From positions 1 to 43,423 of the IMG/VR virus record IMGVR_UViG_3300031951_000365: a DNA stretch of 43,423 nt, one strand, 5' to 3'. This document shows positions 34,001 through 41,742 of this stretch, piece after piece (within the stretch, counting starts at the first letter, position 1; the number at the start of each line of letters is the position of its first letter). Below the pieces are notes generated by a model. That model saw nothing but the letters and a program-made list of their open reading frames with translations, was not told where the DNA came from and did not search any database. Position numbers and translations under genes: made by a program. This stretch comes from a virus.

Positions 34001-36551
34001 TTTGTGGCCGGTAATGAGTCCCATTATGGCTGACCACGCTGAGTCAGCACTTGGTTGGCGACTCTATGATCTTAAGAATCCCATTGAGTTGGCACCAATT
34101 GGTTCACGCCGCAAGGAAACTATTTACACAACCCGTACCCATATTCGATCAGCATCACAAAAGCATGTTGCCCGGACGGATGCGGGAGATTTGCCCGACT
34201 GGGAAATTGTTCAGCGGTATCGACCGGTGACGAGGAACCCGTTTGAACGGGTAGTGGAGTATGGTTTTAATAACATTGTCAGCCCTACAATTGATGCGCT
34301 GACACGTAAGCCAATGGCCTTCCACGCTTTCGTTATTGCGGGCCAACGTAACCGCGCACTGACGCAGTGGGCTATCCGTGGATCAAATCAGGAACGCGCG
34401 CTACGCAATACAATGGTTGCGTTCAACCAACGCCTTCCCGAGTCGAAGTTGACTGAAGCAGCAACAGAGCTTTGGGCTGAATTTGGGCGAGTTGTTGGGA
34501 CCGTTCACGGAGATAAAGCTGCTGAGCAGTGGGATAATTTGAGTGCCATTGCTTATCTTCGCGGGTTCGATGGTGACGAGTTCGAGGATCTATTCCCACA
34601 GGTTGCATATTGGTACGCAGATAACCCTGGTAATTCGCGCGTTCCTGGTCTTTTGGACTTTGCAAATACCAATAAAGATCAGTTGCAACTTGTCAATATT
34701 GCCGACGATACCGACGGATTCCTAAAGCACATCGACCGCGTTTTCGGCGAAAACTCTGCTTTCGAAGGTCGACCAATGTTGGTTGATGCACCTGAAGCTG
34801 AAAAGACTCTTGCTGCTTTGACCAACGATGATTGGGCTGCAATCAAGGCATCGGCTCGCCAGCGCCGAGAGCACGACGCTCAGTTGATGGACTTTGCCGC
34901 CGAGCATGCGGTGCGAGATGTTATGCCATTTGTGGACTCGCATGAAATTCGGTCTCAGTTTGCTGAGTATGGGCGTGGCTTGCTGCCATTCTGGTATGCC
35001 GAAGAAAACTTCCTAAAGCGTTGGGCAAAGATGTTTGCACAGGGTGGGCCGGCGGTCACTCTTGAGCGAATTCGTAAACTTCAGTTGACCTACATGGGCT
35101 TGAAGTCTGCGGGCATCGTTCGTACCGACGCACAGGGTCGTGACTACTTTGTTTACCCCGGTTCGGAATTGCTTGCGACTGCAGTTGAAAAGGCGTTGCC
35201 AGGTCAACTTGTTCCGATTACTGCACTTATTCAAACGCCTACCGAGCGAATTATTCCTGGTTTTACTAGGGACTTTGGCCGCCCATCTTTGGGACCATTT
35301 GTTGCTGTGTCGATGGACGCCATCACAGCGTTGTTCCCGGAAACAAAACCAATCGAGGAAGCATTTGTTGGACGTGAATACGCCTATAACTCAATCGTGG
35401 AGTCCATCGTTCCGCGACACGTAGCAAATGTTTGGAATGCACTAGGCACGTATTTCGATTCGGATCTAGACCCAAGCAACCAGCGCGTCGCATCGGCTAT
35501 GAACGCTGCCATTGCGCACCTCGATGCAACCGACCAGGGTTTGCCGTTTGATGCGACGCCAGGCCAGCGAGACGACTATCTCCGCAGGGTCCGCGATCAT
35601 GCCCGAATCATTGTGTTTTCACAGGCGTTGGCTGGCTGGTTTACGCCAGGCCCATCCCAGTTGCTGCAGATTCCCGAAGGCGGATCGCTCGATTGGATTA
35701 CCAACGGACAGGTGACCAACCCTGCCGAGTTGCTTTCGTCGAGTTACTACGAATTGATTAGTGAACTTGGCATTGAGGCTGGCACCCAGCGGTACCTTGA
35801 GCTATATCCCAATTCACGGCTTAAGTCGATTCTTAATCCGCTGGCGTACACGGTCTCACAAACAACGTCACCCTCGGGAGCGCCGCTTCCAACTACTGAC
35901 GGTTCCATTGCTTTTTACTTGGACAACAAGGGATTCTTCGAGCAGTATCCGAATGCCGGTGCCTGGCTGTTGCCTCAGCGCGAGGACAGCGATGACACTC
36001 GGAGCCAGTACGCATTCGACACAGAAATGGTTGAAAACCTCCGTGAACGTAGGGCACCAACCGAGTTCTTGACAATGGTCAAGTACAAGGAAGGTGCGAA
36101 TGTGTACTTCAATTCCCAGGCTGTTTATGAAAAGTCATACCAGCTGCTGCGCAATGCTGGCCGAACCGACGAAGCTCGTACGCTAAATAGGCAATGGCTA
36201 CAGTGGGCCGATGCTTTCCGAGCAACTCATCCGTTGTTCAATGAAATGCTTACTTCAGACGATGCTCGCCAGCGTCGTCGTCGCGTGATTGATGAGATGC
36301 GGGTTGTCCTCAAAGATCCGTTGGCTCCCAAGGCGGCACACTTTGATGCTTTGCGTATCCTTCAGGATTCTTTTGATGTGTACACAATCCTGCGTGGAGA
36401 GCTCGGACTTGACCGTACTACCGCTGGTGAATTGAAACTTTCGGGACTAAAGGTTCAGTTCCGTTCATGGGTCGATCAATTCCTAATTAACAACCCAATG
36501 GTTCAACCGTATTGGATTACGGTTCTGCAACCCGAAGCCGGATTGGAGTAA
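28020..36551 (+). CDS. Giant internal virion / ejection protein (2,843 residues)
   Basis: The largest gene, about 20% of the genome. AAAGGTG precedes ATG. N-terminal helical region, then an Ala/Gly-rich hydrophobic segment at about 182-241 that could insert in membranes. Long helical stretches follow up to ~1350. Residues about 1360-1900 are different: more beta-like and AT-richer, with VSMSLDRSQAIKYSL, TPIFFTINGDQLL, RREFVLARN and NEIIIPAGAW, reminiscent of ADP-ribosyltransferase folds in phage polyvalent proteins. The rest is helical again. Place after the portal and absence of tape measure suggest a DNA-ejection protein carried in the head. Enzyme activity is a hypothesis. Confidence 0.65.
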   Translation: MSMTSNGDVDFSEEDRRLADGILATVANDNLTSYRFRTIIKMNPYMASNPGAVAAMANSPIPTLELMGQAGALYGMQVSDSLAQRLPNYSASQQRSIFGTLTRAQQQSLRSMGYEPPKRDVHEDGFWESALNFALKPVSAVTGGIGRAVSPVLSPFLDTLVDVGDMPFKVYRTVKQLDGASQFLAGLTAAATTAAGLALLVPSGGASSALVAAGLTAGRIGLSGLAGVAAGGATSFVSSAIQNGNTSTWTNAWSSAWNGERLFNQTGLKRASELLGDPELLNIAQELAVESEKPGDLLNIAKQVAGVRDAGNPNVQIQQLEKVAANYAKPGTPAYTQAYQTLGELLTMPAFQEAVDVLERSKISMGRDLARAFGLDPSTGAGRWLSGATDAASLFLLDPFLIGGGLTRAAAQARRGLHIIDGATSMDRFRKVAALPEVQRKLGVVARAVEARDVSLLNRGAREYRPIFDQLVFNRMHLKAEGLDRAYNADDVVEFLVGSDNLKSIIRGIGVVPGISLGQLRGLNRGQYLWAQTTGAARDFFRGISDIGLEGNQLSRVTARILKHPEFGPQFADMLANVSPGQVNELISMGLSENAARIVARFMGNIPARAVLEAAPATLDEFGEAVAGSTPEVIDEARRFLTETLANTSNAYRAGRILGDIPIAGRILQPAASLIEGLTTRIPRGAMSFVGLEAADDVNDLVDLFRIAGVPSYVRTMWKNAILQSPTGGTRLEAYASLIDSVSTAAGFRLTKAGDDFIDTFLEHSRQIYSLGPAGRHTVDANGLLNLPYGVRPIADMATMIAVPDLHLMRRATQQGFIMRAALGIPESTPILAFQNKFWKPAVLLRVGFIVRNVSEEMLAMFVRYGTGRWAQELVGRQVGQREAFDDAFNKAMRKGQNQGLSKFDEHVLRKRYDVPVPLRPVARAIERMDNGRPWLRVLERYQGFLEDTLAYSSNRFYDWAINGYGGSIASAARRAALPVDREGATANLTNIAKRLAFGNPYSMRRMIIGGVSPDIVEFAKLFESTYLKSIMDQVGTTNLSPWDRSNLRNRAEEAYRTIVDENGNPSVQLVKVLSERDLATASNSVPGIQPHQEGVLSRRQELFDDEVVDAALGPFALVYNADLRPALRPDGTMAPGLSPENLKTILAEYAQKAFGKQARWDDDLLHLWTIMHEGIFNRQRFDIKLRAMTFSEQTIEDMASPGLQDWARRRNEMVKLIRTAFPGQTQPTWNQLVEAVLGDTNLASHLDAEFVRARNNPLFDIDETARGIEDPALYPEPKVVGKPTGTMIDVTGIPLMDVLPGKVGFTRLRDQLDALSRMSEALVDAPAHARDWVRQLIHNWHRNPSLLDPATVINWNTTGTLAARPSFELYMGKKWGGYRVDDNGNLIVELTPRSHAEDQVQVSMSLDRSQAIKYSLAQVGAPAFEVAEGGTPIFFTINGDQLLASQNLSIDQVAGAGFFNFQIEPGETVAATLNAPKFPFGQTQALHSFDETGRREFVLARNIDKAQQFDRYMVQREPMETFINETIETGLASGASIETIAADVRIELEAMVGNVAQILNQRSAVYFSQQELLEAIQPSIFPDGISKFVADMISQYRRGEGITESIDLIFDEVLSQALNDNLLASTTWTDDLSDWFKGRSSNASNEIIIPAGAWRAQLVSPSEANWYLQSPLDVDPSKLTVMDEARRALEFSTTPSHSPFFNSLDEAMPAMRFAAGEMMMDPKIAKNLSLSPRWHTMPESTPVYVVDTRTVSDIIPVGPTSAFERTEDNPAFETFIRRGFAGGESTDQLVVALINAVKQQQPVIVSSEEAANAIADVIGEYLSATRNETFTTLSRKPAVGKAYFPTEPETFLPGFTTYPASNESGSLRFRLYGWDENDATLENYENFPLIWNWVDSLKEEVGPTQIMDSMMEHIISNVRAGRRLVRTVRNTDNVPTLYRNVMGEPVELVPGEIIDGDDLIYLSPKLDEDSLVKFSDQRYFEDQPLAYEGSNEILWPVMSPIMADHAESALGWRLYDLKNPIELAPIGSRRKETIYTTRTHIRSASQKHVARTDAGDLPDWEIVQRYRPVTRNPFERVVEYGFNNIVSPTIDALTRKPMAFHAFVIAGQRNRALTQWAIRGSNQERALRNTMVAFNQRLPESKLTEAATELWAEFGRVVGTVHGDKAAEQWDNLSAIAYLRGFDGDEFEDLFPQVAYWYADNPGNSRVPGLLDFANTNKDQLQLVNIADDTDGFLKHIDRVFGENSAFEGRPMLVDAPEAEKTLAALTNDDWAAIKASARQRREHDAQLMDFAAEHAVRDVMPFVDSHEIRSQFAEYGRGLLPFWYAEENFLKRWAKMFAQGGPAVTLERIRKLQLTYMGLKSAGIVRTDAQGRDYFVYPGSELLATAVEKALPGQLVPITALIQTPTERIIPGFTRDFGRPSLGPFVAVSMDAITALFPETKPIEEAFVGREYAYNSIVESIVPRHVANVWNALGTYFDSDLDPSNQRVASAMNAAIAHLDATDQGLPFDATPGQRDDYLRRVRDHARIIVFSQALAGWFTPGPSQLLQIPEGGSLDWITNGQVTNPAELLSSSYYELISELGIEAGTQRYLELYPNSRLKSILNPLAYTVSQTTSPSGAPLPTTDGSIAFYLDNKGFFEQYPNAGAWLLPQREDSDDTRSQYAFDTEMVENLRERRAPTEFLTMVKYKEGANVYFNSQAVYEKSYQLLRNAGRTDEARTLNRQWLQWADAFRATHPLFNEMLTSDDARQRRRRVIDEMRVVLKDPLAPKAAHFDALRILQDSFDVYTILRGELGLDRTTAGELKLSGLKVQFRSWVDQFLINNPMVQPYWITVLQPEAGLE

Positions 36552-36553
36552 CA

Positions 36554-37750
36554 ATGGCTGAGATTCCGTTGGAAAGTGATGCCGTTGCGGCGAACAGTGT
36601 ATTCAAGTCCGAAGGACTTTTGTCGGTTGTAACCGTTGCGGAAGAACTTGGTCGTCTTCTTGGAGTTACCTATTCCAAGGGCCGCAGAGGATCAGTTCAA
36701 GAAAAGCATCGATGGGTTGTTTTATACCGTCTAGCCGAATCGCTTCCTGATGAATACAAGTATGGATTTGTCGATGCTGAGTCGGGCATAGTTTCAAATG
36801 CGGCTCTGAACAGGATCAATCTTGCGCCATACCTTGAGCAGCTTCGTACCAACGTACCTGAGGATGAGCTAGATAATATTGACGAACTTGTTGAAGCTGC
36901 ACGGAACCGACCAGTTGAAGAACTGCCAGGACCCGACCAAATGTCAGTTGTTGTTCCCCCCGGCCAGGACGCGGCGTCTGCTGCCATGAGTGAAGGCTTT
37001 ATGCCGGGTGTCGTGAGTGCAACTGCGCAACCGGTTGAACAAACTCTGCGTGAAGACATTGAAAAAGGATTTGAGGCAGTTGGCACTCAGCCATTCGCAT
37101 TTACGGGCGTAATCGGAGGACAGCAGTTTCTCGATGACTACCGTCGGCGCAACGAAGAGTGGCTCAATCAGCTAACTACTGACCAGACAATAATTGATAT
37201 GCCCAAGTTGGAGGCTCTTACTCCGGGGCAGGCTCGTGCATACATTTATGGTTTGAGTCGTGTACAGGTCATTGCTCTCCAGCGAATGCTCGGACGGGCT
37301 GGTTATTTCAATCAGATTGGCCGCGCCTACTCGACGCTTGGCACAGTCGATGACAACACCAAGTTGGCGTGGGACATGATGTTGTTGGATTCGGCTCGAA
37401 CCAAAACGCCCGTATCGTCGCTGTTGAAGGAACGAATTTCGACCTACGCCAACGAAGCAAACATTGAGTATTCGGATCCACAGAGTTGGATTAGTGCAGC
37501 CCAGGAGTTTGGTGGCAAAGTGCTTGGCCGCACTCTAACTGGCAATGAAATGAACTCTTTCATGCGAGCTGTCCGTACATGGGAACGCGATGCTGCGCTT
37601 GGGCCGACTGTGACTGGCGAGCCGAAGGTTGACGTAGAGGCAAGGGCCCAGGCGTATTTTGATGAACAGTTCCAGCAAGAACGAGCTGAACTAGCGTTTG
37701 AAGCTTTTAACCAACGCTATATGCGTGGACAACAAGTCAGAGGTTCGTAA
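36554..37750 (+). CDS. Virion protein with peptidoglycan-binding-like domain
   Basis: 398 residues from ATG 36554 (GGAG upstream). Helical N-terminus and an acidic linker. Around 225-290, LSRVQVIALQRMLGRAGYF ... GTVDDNTKLAWDMML has the L-Q-x-x-L-x-x-x-G-Y ... D-x-x-T-x-x-A pattern of PG-binding-1 domains found in phage internal proteins. A C-terminal LGRTLTGNEMNSFMR helix and QR-rich tail follow. Likely an ejection-complex partner that meets the cell wall. Confidence 0.55.
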   Translation: MAEIPLESDAVAANSVFKSEGLLSVVTVAEELGRLLGVTYSKGRRGSVQEKHRWVVLYRLAESLPDEYKYGFVDAESGIVSNAALNRINLAPYLEQLRTNVPEDELDNIDELVEAARNRPVEELPGPDQMSVVVPPGQDAASAAMSEGFMPGVVSATAQPVEQTLREDIEKGFEAVGTQPFAFTGVIGGQQFLDDYRRRNEEWLNQLTTDQTIIDMPKLEALTPGQARAYIYGLSRVQVIALQRMLGRAGYFNQIGRAYSTLGTVDDNTKLAWDMMLLDSARTKTPVSSLLKERISTYANEANIEYSDPQSWISAAQEFGGKVLGRTLTGNEMNSFMRAVRTWERDAALGPTVTGEPKVDVEARAQAYFDEQFQQERAELAFEAFNQRYMRGQQVRGS

Positions 37751-38706
37751 TGTCAGACGTATCAATTAATACTGCTCGGCAGCGCGAGGGCGGGATTGCA
37801 CAGGGTCCTGAGGGCCGGGCCGCATTTGTATCTCAGCAACAGCGCGCAAGGTTTCTAGTCAGCATGCGCAGAACGCCGGAATGGAAACCTCTTATTGAAC
37901 AGTATCCGTCGTTTGCAGTTGGTTTTGCGGACCACATGATTGCGACGAACAACGACCCCGATCCGATGTACGTAGGCATGTTGATGTCAAGGTACAACGT
38001 CCCGCAGTCAGCAATTCCCTACTTGTTTAGGTCGTCGGGTGGCGGGGGACGAAGCCAACAGGATAGAGAAAATATTATTCGGACGTTTCAGACGTCAATT
38101 CTTTTCCGGGCTAAACAGCTCGGTCTTAACCTCAAGCCGGAAGAAGTTAATTACATTGCCCGGGTTGCTGAAGCGCAAAACTATTCAGCCGAACAGGTTG
38201 ATCAGTCTCTTGTTGGTTTGATTCAGTGGGACAAACTTGGCCAGGGAACATTGACCGCCTATCGTGATGAAATCAAGACAATGGCTAAGCAGTACCTTGT
38301 CAAGTTACCTGAACAGGACATTCTTACCTGGGCAACAAATTTGGCTACCGGGCAGGCAACGCCTGATGGGTATAAGGCACTGATCCGAACTCAGGCAAAG
38401 TTGGCTACGCCGTTTCTTGCCAGCATGATTGATGAGGGATTGTCGCCGCAGGATATTTTGGCCGGACCGAAAAGGATTATTGCCGACAGTCTTGGCTTGA
38501 ATGAAGCATCGGTGTCGTTTGATGATCCATCATTTTTGAGTCTCGTGACTGTTGGAGAAGGGAAGGACCAGCGGTTGGCCACGACTGCGGAGCTTCGTAG
38601 CAACATTCGCAAAGACCCGCGTTGGGAACAGAGTGACGAGGCACGTCAGTTGTCCTCGTCGTTGGCTCGATCTATTGCACAAATTTTCGGAAGGAGCGTG
38701 TTCTGA
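37750..38706 (+). CDS. Helical virion protein
   Basis: 318 residues, TAATG/TGATG coupled at both ends. N-terminal Q/R-rich part, then helices (PEEVNYIARVAEAQNYSAEQV, LTWATNLATGQATPDGYKAL, DILAGPKRIIADSLGL). No Cys, no signal peptide. It belongs to the series after the giant protein and is probably an internal or ejection protein. No family named. Confidence 0.55.
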   Translation: MSDVSINTARQREGGIAQGPEGRAAFVSQQQRARFLVSMRRTPEWKPLIEQYPSFAVGFADHMIATNNDPDPMYVGMLMSRYNVPQSAIPYLFRSSGGGGRSQQDRENIIRTFQTSILFRAKQLGLNLKPEEVNYIARVAEAQNYSAEQVDQSLVGLIQWDKLGQGTLTAYRDEIKTMAKQYLVKLPEQDILTWATNLATGQATPDGYKALIRTQAKLATPFLASMIDEGLSPQDILAGPKRIIADSLGLNEASVSFDDPSFLSLVTVGEGKDQRLATTAELRSNIRKDPRWEQSDEARQLSSSLARSIAQIFGRSVF

Positions 38707-39947
38707 TGAGCAACTTTAGCGAAAGTGATCTCATCTTTAACGCAATGACCCCGGCCGAACAGGCCCGTGCGTGGGAAATTTTTACCCAAGTATCATCTGG
38801 TCAGCTCTCTCAAGCTCAGGCTCAGCAAGCCCAGCAACAGAATGAACAGCGTGCACGCGAGCAACTCAACCAATTTTTTAGTGGAGGTTCCACTACTAGC
38901 ACGGCGCCTCCTGCTACTACCGGGACTACGCAGCAATGCGGTCCTGGCGAAGTATGGGATCCAGAAACAAATGCCTGTCAGCTTATTTCGTTCGTGGAAC
39001 AACGGCAGGCCGAACGGGACAAGATTGCTCGGGACGAAGAGGCTAAGCGAAAGGAAAAAGAAAAGGAACTCGAAGATCCGAGGACCGGTACGACCCGTAA
39101 TCCCAATGCAGTTTTTCAGGGCCTTGCTGGTTTTCTAAATAGCATTGGTCTTGGAAGTTTGTTTCAGTACACCGATGGCCGACCCAGTGGTTGGCTGTGG
39201 GAGCAAATCAAGTCTGGTATCGAAACCCAGGATGAATTGCTTTTTGCGCTTGAACAGACACCAGAGTTTCGTCAGCGATTCTCGGTAATTTTTAGAATGC
39301 GTGAAGCCAATGCGCCATATGTTCCGACGGCAAGCCAGGTTTTGGAATATGAGCAGGGGTTCTTCCAGTTGATGAACAATGCTGGTGTTCCATCCTGGTT
39401 TTATGATTCCAACGATGATGCGCAACGTGCAATGGAAACTGGTTTAGCAATTACTCAGGTAGAAGATCGACTACAGCGTGGATTCCTTGCTATGCAGAGA
39501 ATGCCAGCCGAAGTTAAAGATGTATTTGCGGAGTACTACGGGCAGTCGGCAGAAAATGCGATGCTTGCGGCAATCCTTGATCCGAAGAAAACTCTGAGTG
39601 AGATCGACCGTTCAGTTCGTGTTGGCCAAATTGGTGGGTTTGGACGTCGCGCGGGGTTTGAAGTTGCACGAGCACAAGCGGAACGTTTTGGTGAAGTCCC
39701 CATGTCGGAAGCAGAAATTCGTCAAGGTGTTCAGACTGCCGCTGAGTTCCGGCCGTTGACGGTGGAAACCTTTGGTGAACGGCAGGATCTTACTGATGTG
39801 ACGGCCCTTGAGGCTGGGCTCGGTGGATCTGCTGTTGATCGAGCGTTGCTTGAGAATCGACTTCGTACAAGACAGGTTCAACAGGCTGGCGTTGGCGGCG
39901 GGGCCACTATTTCCGGGACGGGCGTAACAGGAGCGGGAGTTGTTTAA
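38706..39947 (+). CDS. Coiled-coil, Gln-rich virion protein
   Basis: 413 residues. Residues ~28-60 are Gln/Ala-rich coiled coil (SQAQAQQAQQQNEQRAREQL), then CGPGEVWDPETNACQ with a possible disulphide pair, then a charged helix (ERDKIARDEEAKRKEKEKEL). The second half is helical and ends in Gly/Val-rich low complexity (GVGGGATISGTGVTGAGVV). Likely last of the internal-protein series. Confidence 0.55.
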   Translation: MSNFSESDLIFNAMTPAEQARAWEIFTQVSSGQLSQAQAQQAQQQNEQRAREQLNQFFSGGSTTSTAPPATTGTTQQCGPGEVWDPETNACQLISFVEQRQAERDKIARDEEAKRKEKEKELEDPRTGTTRNPNAVFQGLAGFLNSIGLGSLFQYTDGRPSGWLWEQIKSGIETQDELLFALEQTPEFRQRFSVIFRMREANAPYVPTASQVLEYEQGFFQLMNNAGVPSWFYDSNDDAQRAMETGLAITQVEDRLQRGFLAMQRMPAEVKDVFAEYYGQSAENAMLAAILDPKKTLSEIDRSVRVGQIGGFGRRAGFEVARAQAERFGEVPMSEAEIRQGVQTAAEFRPLTVETFGERQDLTDVTALEAGLGGSAVDRALLENRLRTRQVQQAGVGGGATISGTGVTGAGVV

Positions 39948-40105
39948 TGGCTAGCAAAAAAGCGTTCTGGAATAAACCGTCGCCCAAGAAAACATCTCGA
40001 TCCCTTTCAGCCTCCCAACAGAAAAAGGCACGAGCGCGGGCCAAAAATGCTGGGCGGAAGTACCCCAATCTGGTAGACAATGCTTGGGCCTCTAAGCAGA
40101 AATGA
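39947..40105 (+). CDS. Basic microprotein 1
   Basis: 52 residues from ATG 39947 (TAATG overlap). Lys/Arg-rich (KKAFWNKPSPKKTSRS, QQKKARARAKNAGRKYP). First of five short basic genes in a row. DNA condensation or packaging charge balance is a possible role. Confidence 0.6.
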   Translation: MASKKAFWNKPSPKKTSRSLSASQQKKARARAKNAGRKYPNLVDNAWASKQK

Positions 40106-40111
40106 GGAAAT

Positions 40112-40294
40112 GTGGCTGCTAGAAAGAAGTCGATGGCTCCTGGTGGCGGGGGTCGGTTTCAGAAACTAAAGAAGGAGTTGGCTGGCCAGGGTGTTAAAGA
40201 TCCTGGTGCTTTGGCCGCATCTATTGGCCGTAAAAAGTACGGTAAGAAAAAGTTCCAGCAAATGGCTGCTAAGGGAAGAAAGCGAGCAAGGTAA
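40112..40294 (+). CDS. Basic microprotein 2
   Basis: 60 residues from GTG 40112 (GAGGA upstream). MAARKKSMAPGGGGRFQKLK, then VKDPGALAASIGRKKYGKKK. The ‘DP.ALAA.IGR.KYG..KF..MAA’ phrase occurs in small phage proteins of unknown role. Ends in GRKRAR, coupled to the next ATG. Confidence 0.65.
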   Translation: MAARKKSMAPGGGGRFQKLKKELAGQGVKDPGALAASIGRKKYGKKKFQQMAAKGRKRAR

Positions 40295-40527
40295 TGGCGT
40301 CAAAAAAGAAAGCCGTAACTCCAAAAAAGTCAACGACATTTGGCAAGGGTTATGGAGAAACCGTTAGGGGTAACCGAATCCAATCTAGGGGTAGTGTGGC
40401 ATATAAGGGTGCCGTATCCTACGGAGGCAAGCCGGAAGAAATCTGGGAAGTTGTTCCGTTCAACTCATCGGACGCCCTCGTGGGGCCTCGGGCAAAAAAG
40501 TCTTCTAAGCGCAAGAAGGGAATGTGA
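40294..40527 (+). CDS. Basic microprotein 3
   Basis: 77 residues. Lys-rich ends (MASKKKAVTPKKS, RAKKSSKRKKGM) around a Gly/Tyr middle (YKGAVSYGGKPEEIWEVVP). Coupled to neighbours by TAATG and GTGA overlaps. Confidence 0.6.
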   Translation: MASKKKAVTPKKSTTFGKGYGETVRGNRIQSRGSVAYKGAVSYGGKPEEIWEVVPFNSSDALVGPRAKKSSKRKKGM

Positions 40528-40739
40528 GTAAAATGCCTGGTCCTGGTGGCAATCAGCCCAAGAAGGCTGGCAAGAATAAGTGGACGCCTTCGGCAACGGG
40601 TCGTTATCACTCTGGTTACGGCGCCATAACGCCGGCTCCTGGCGTGAATCCTGGTGCTGGCGTGTATGTCCGAAAGATGGTGTCAGACGCAATTCGTGGC
40701 TGGGGTTCGCATAACTCCAAGACCCGTTATGGCAGCTAA
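40524..40739 (+). CDS. Basic microprotein 4
   Basis: 71 residues from GTG 40524 (GTGA overlap; ATG 40533 also possible). Gly/Pro/Lys-rich start (GPGGNQPKKAGKNKW) and Tyr/Gly motifs (YHSGYGAITPAPG). Overlaps the next gene by 11 bp. Family unknown. Confidence 0.55.
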   Translation: MSKMPGPGGNQPKKAGKNKWTPSATGRYHSGYGAITPAPGVNPGAGVYVRKMVSDAIRGWGSHNSKTRYGS

Positions 40740-41019
40740 GAAAGATCCTCGACTGGCCCGGGCGGGCGTATCTGGTTATAACAAGCCAAAGCGCACGCCC
40801 GGCCATCCGAAGAAGTCGCATGTCGTTGTTGCCAAGCAAGGCGACAAGGTCAAGACAATTCGGTTTGGTGAGCAAGGGGCCAAGACCGCTGGCAAACCAA
40901 AGGCTGGCGAGTCGGCGGCTATGCGCAAGAAGCGGGCTTCGTTCAAGGCTCGCCACGCACGGAATATTGCTAAGGGCAAAATGTCGGCTGCGTATTGGGC
41001 CGACAAAGTCAAGTGGTAA
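40729..41019 (+). CDS. Basic microprotein 5, conserved phage family
   Basis: 96 residues from ATG 40729. KKSHVVVAKQGDKVKTIRFG then RKKRASFKARHARNIAKGKM and AAYWADKVKW: this phrase is a conserved small domain of marine and freshwater phages, function unknown. It is the last of the basic series and is followed by the noncoding gap with DnaA boxes. Confidence 0.65.
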   Translation: MAAKKDPRLARAGVSGYNKPKRTPGHPKKSHVVVAKQGDKVKTIRFGEQGAKTAGKPKAGESAAMRKKRASFKARHARNIAKGKMSAAYWADKVKW

Positions 41020-41200
41020 TTTCCGCTGGAAATACTTGAACTTATCCACAGGGTGTGTATAACCTTGTGGATGCGGGTGAGCTCATAGGGCCCTGCAGGT
41101 GAGTGCTACTTAGTGGCCGCCGGAAGCATCCTCGGGAAATCGCCGCGTCTCGGGTGTAGGTCAAGACGGCTGTTGACACAACTTCCAAAGGAAAACCCAC
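41020..41200. promoter_or_regulatory. Noncoding gap, candidate replication origin
   Basis: 181 bp. DnaA-box-like 9-mers at 41042-41050 (TTATCCACA), 41054-41062 (TGTGTATAA, i.e. TTATACACA reversed) and 41066-41074 (TGTGGATGC, 7/9) have exact 3-bp spacers, so a 12-bp pitch. A small hairpin ATTTCC/GGAAAT (41019-41033) precedes them. The ribosome site AAAGGA of the scaffold gene lies at the end. No strongly AT-rich unwinding stretch is visible. Confidence 0.55.
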
Positions 41201-41740
41201 ATGGCACAGGACATTGACAACCACGAAGAATCCGATCAGCCCGATATTCGTTCTTTGCGAAAGGCTGCTGAAGCTGGGAAGAAAGCTCAGGATGAGCTGG
41301 CCCAGATGAAGCGAGAGCTGATGTTTGCAAAGGCCGGTATTGACACGGCAAGCAAGATCGGTGGGCTGTTGTTTAAGACTTGGGAGGGCGACGACGTCGA
41401 TGCTCTCAAGACGGAAGCAATGGACCTCGGCCTCATCGGCGCCCCGCAGAACGCGGTAGCTGAGATCCCGGCCGAGGAACGCGAACAGCAGACTTTCCGA
41501 CAGAGCTTCAATCGTGGGGCTCCCGCTGCGGCAGCAGAACTGCCGGAGATGGACCCGTACGACGAGGCTTACCAGTTGTTCCACGAGGCTCGCAAGCGCG
41601 GGACCACATTGGACGATTCGGGCTTGGCAGCAATTGATCGAATCTTGGTGGCAGCAGCGTCAGGTGACAAGAGGGCAATCTTTAATCCGAATGATTGGGC
41701 TGCAGAGCGCAATCAGGCTGGACACAGGTTCGACAAGTAA
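41201..41740 (+). CDS. Capsid scaffolding protein
   Basis: 179 residues. AAAGGA upstream. N-terminal acidic part then a coiled coil (LRKAAEAGKKAQDELAQMKRE), a helical middle with EAMDLGLIG, and an acidic-to-basic C-terminus (NPNDWAAERNQAGHRFDK). Size, helicity and place just before the capsid gene fit a scaffold, which builds the procapsid and leaves before packaging. Confidence 0.72.
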   Translation: MAQDIDNHEESDQPDIRSLRKAAEAGKKAQDELAQMKRELMFAKAGIDTASKIGGLLFKTWEGDDVDALKTEAMDLGLIGAPQNAVAEIPAEEREQQTFRQSFNRGAPAAAAELPEMDPYDEAYQLFHEARKRGTTLDDSGLAAIDRILVAAASGDKRAIFNPNDWAAERNQAGHRFDK

Positions 41741-41742
41741 AG

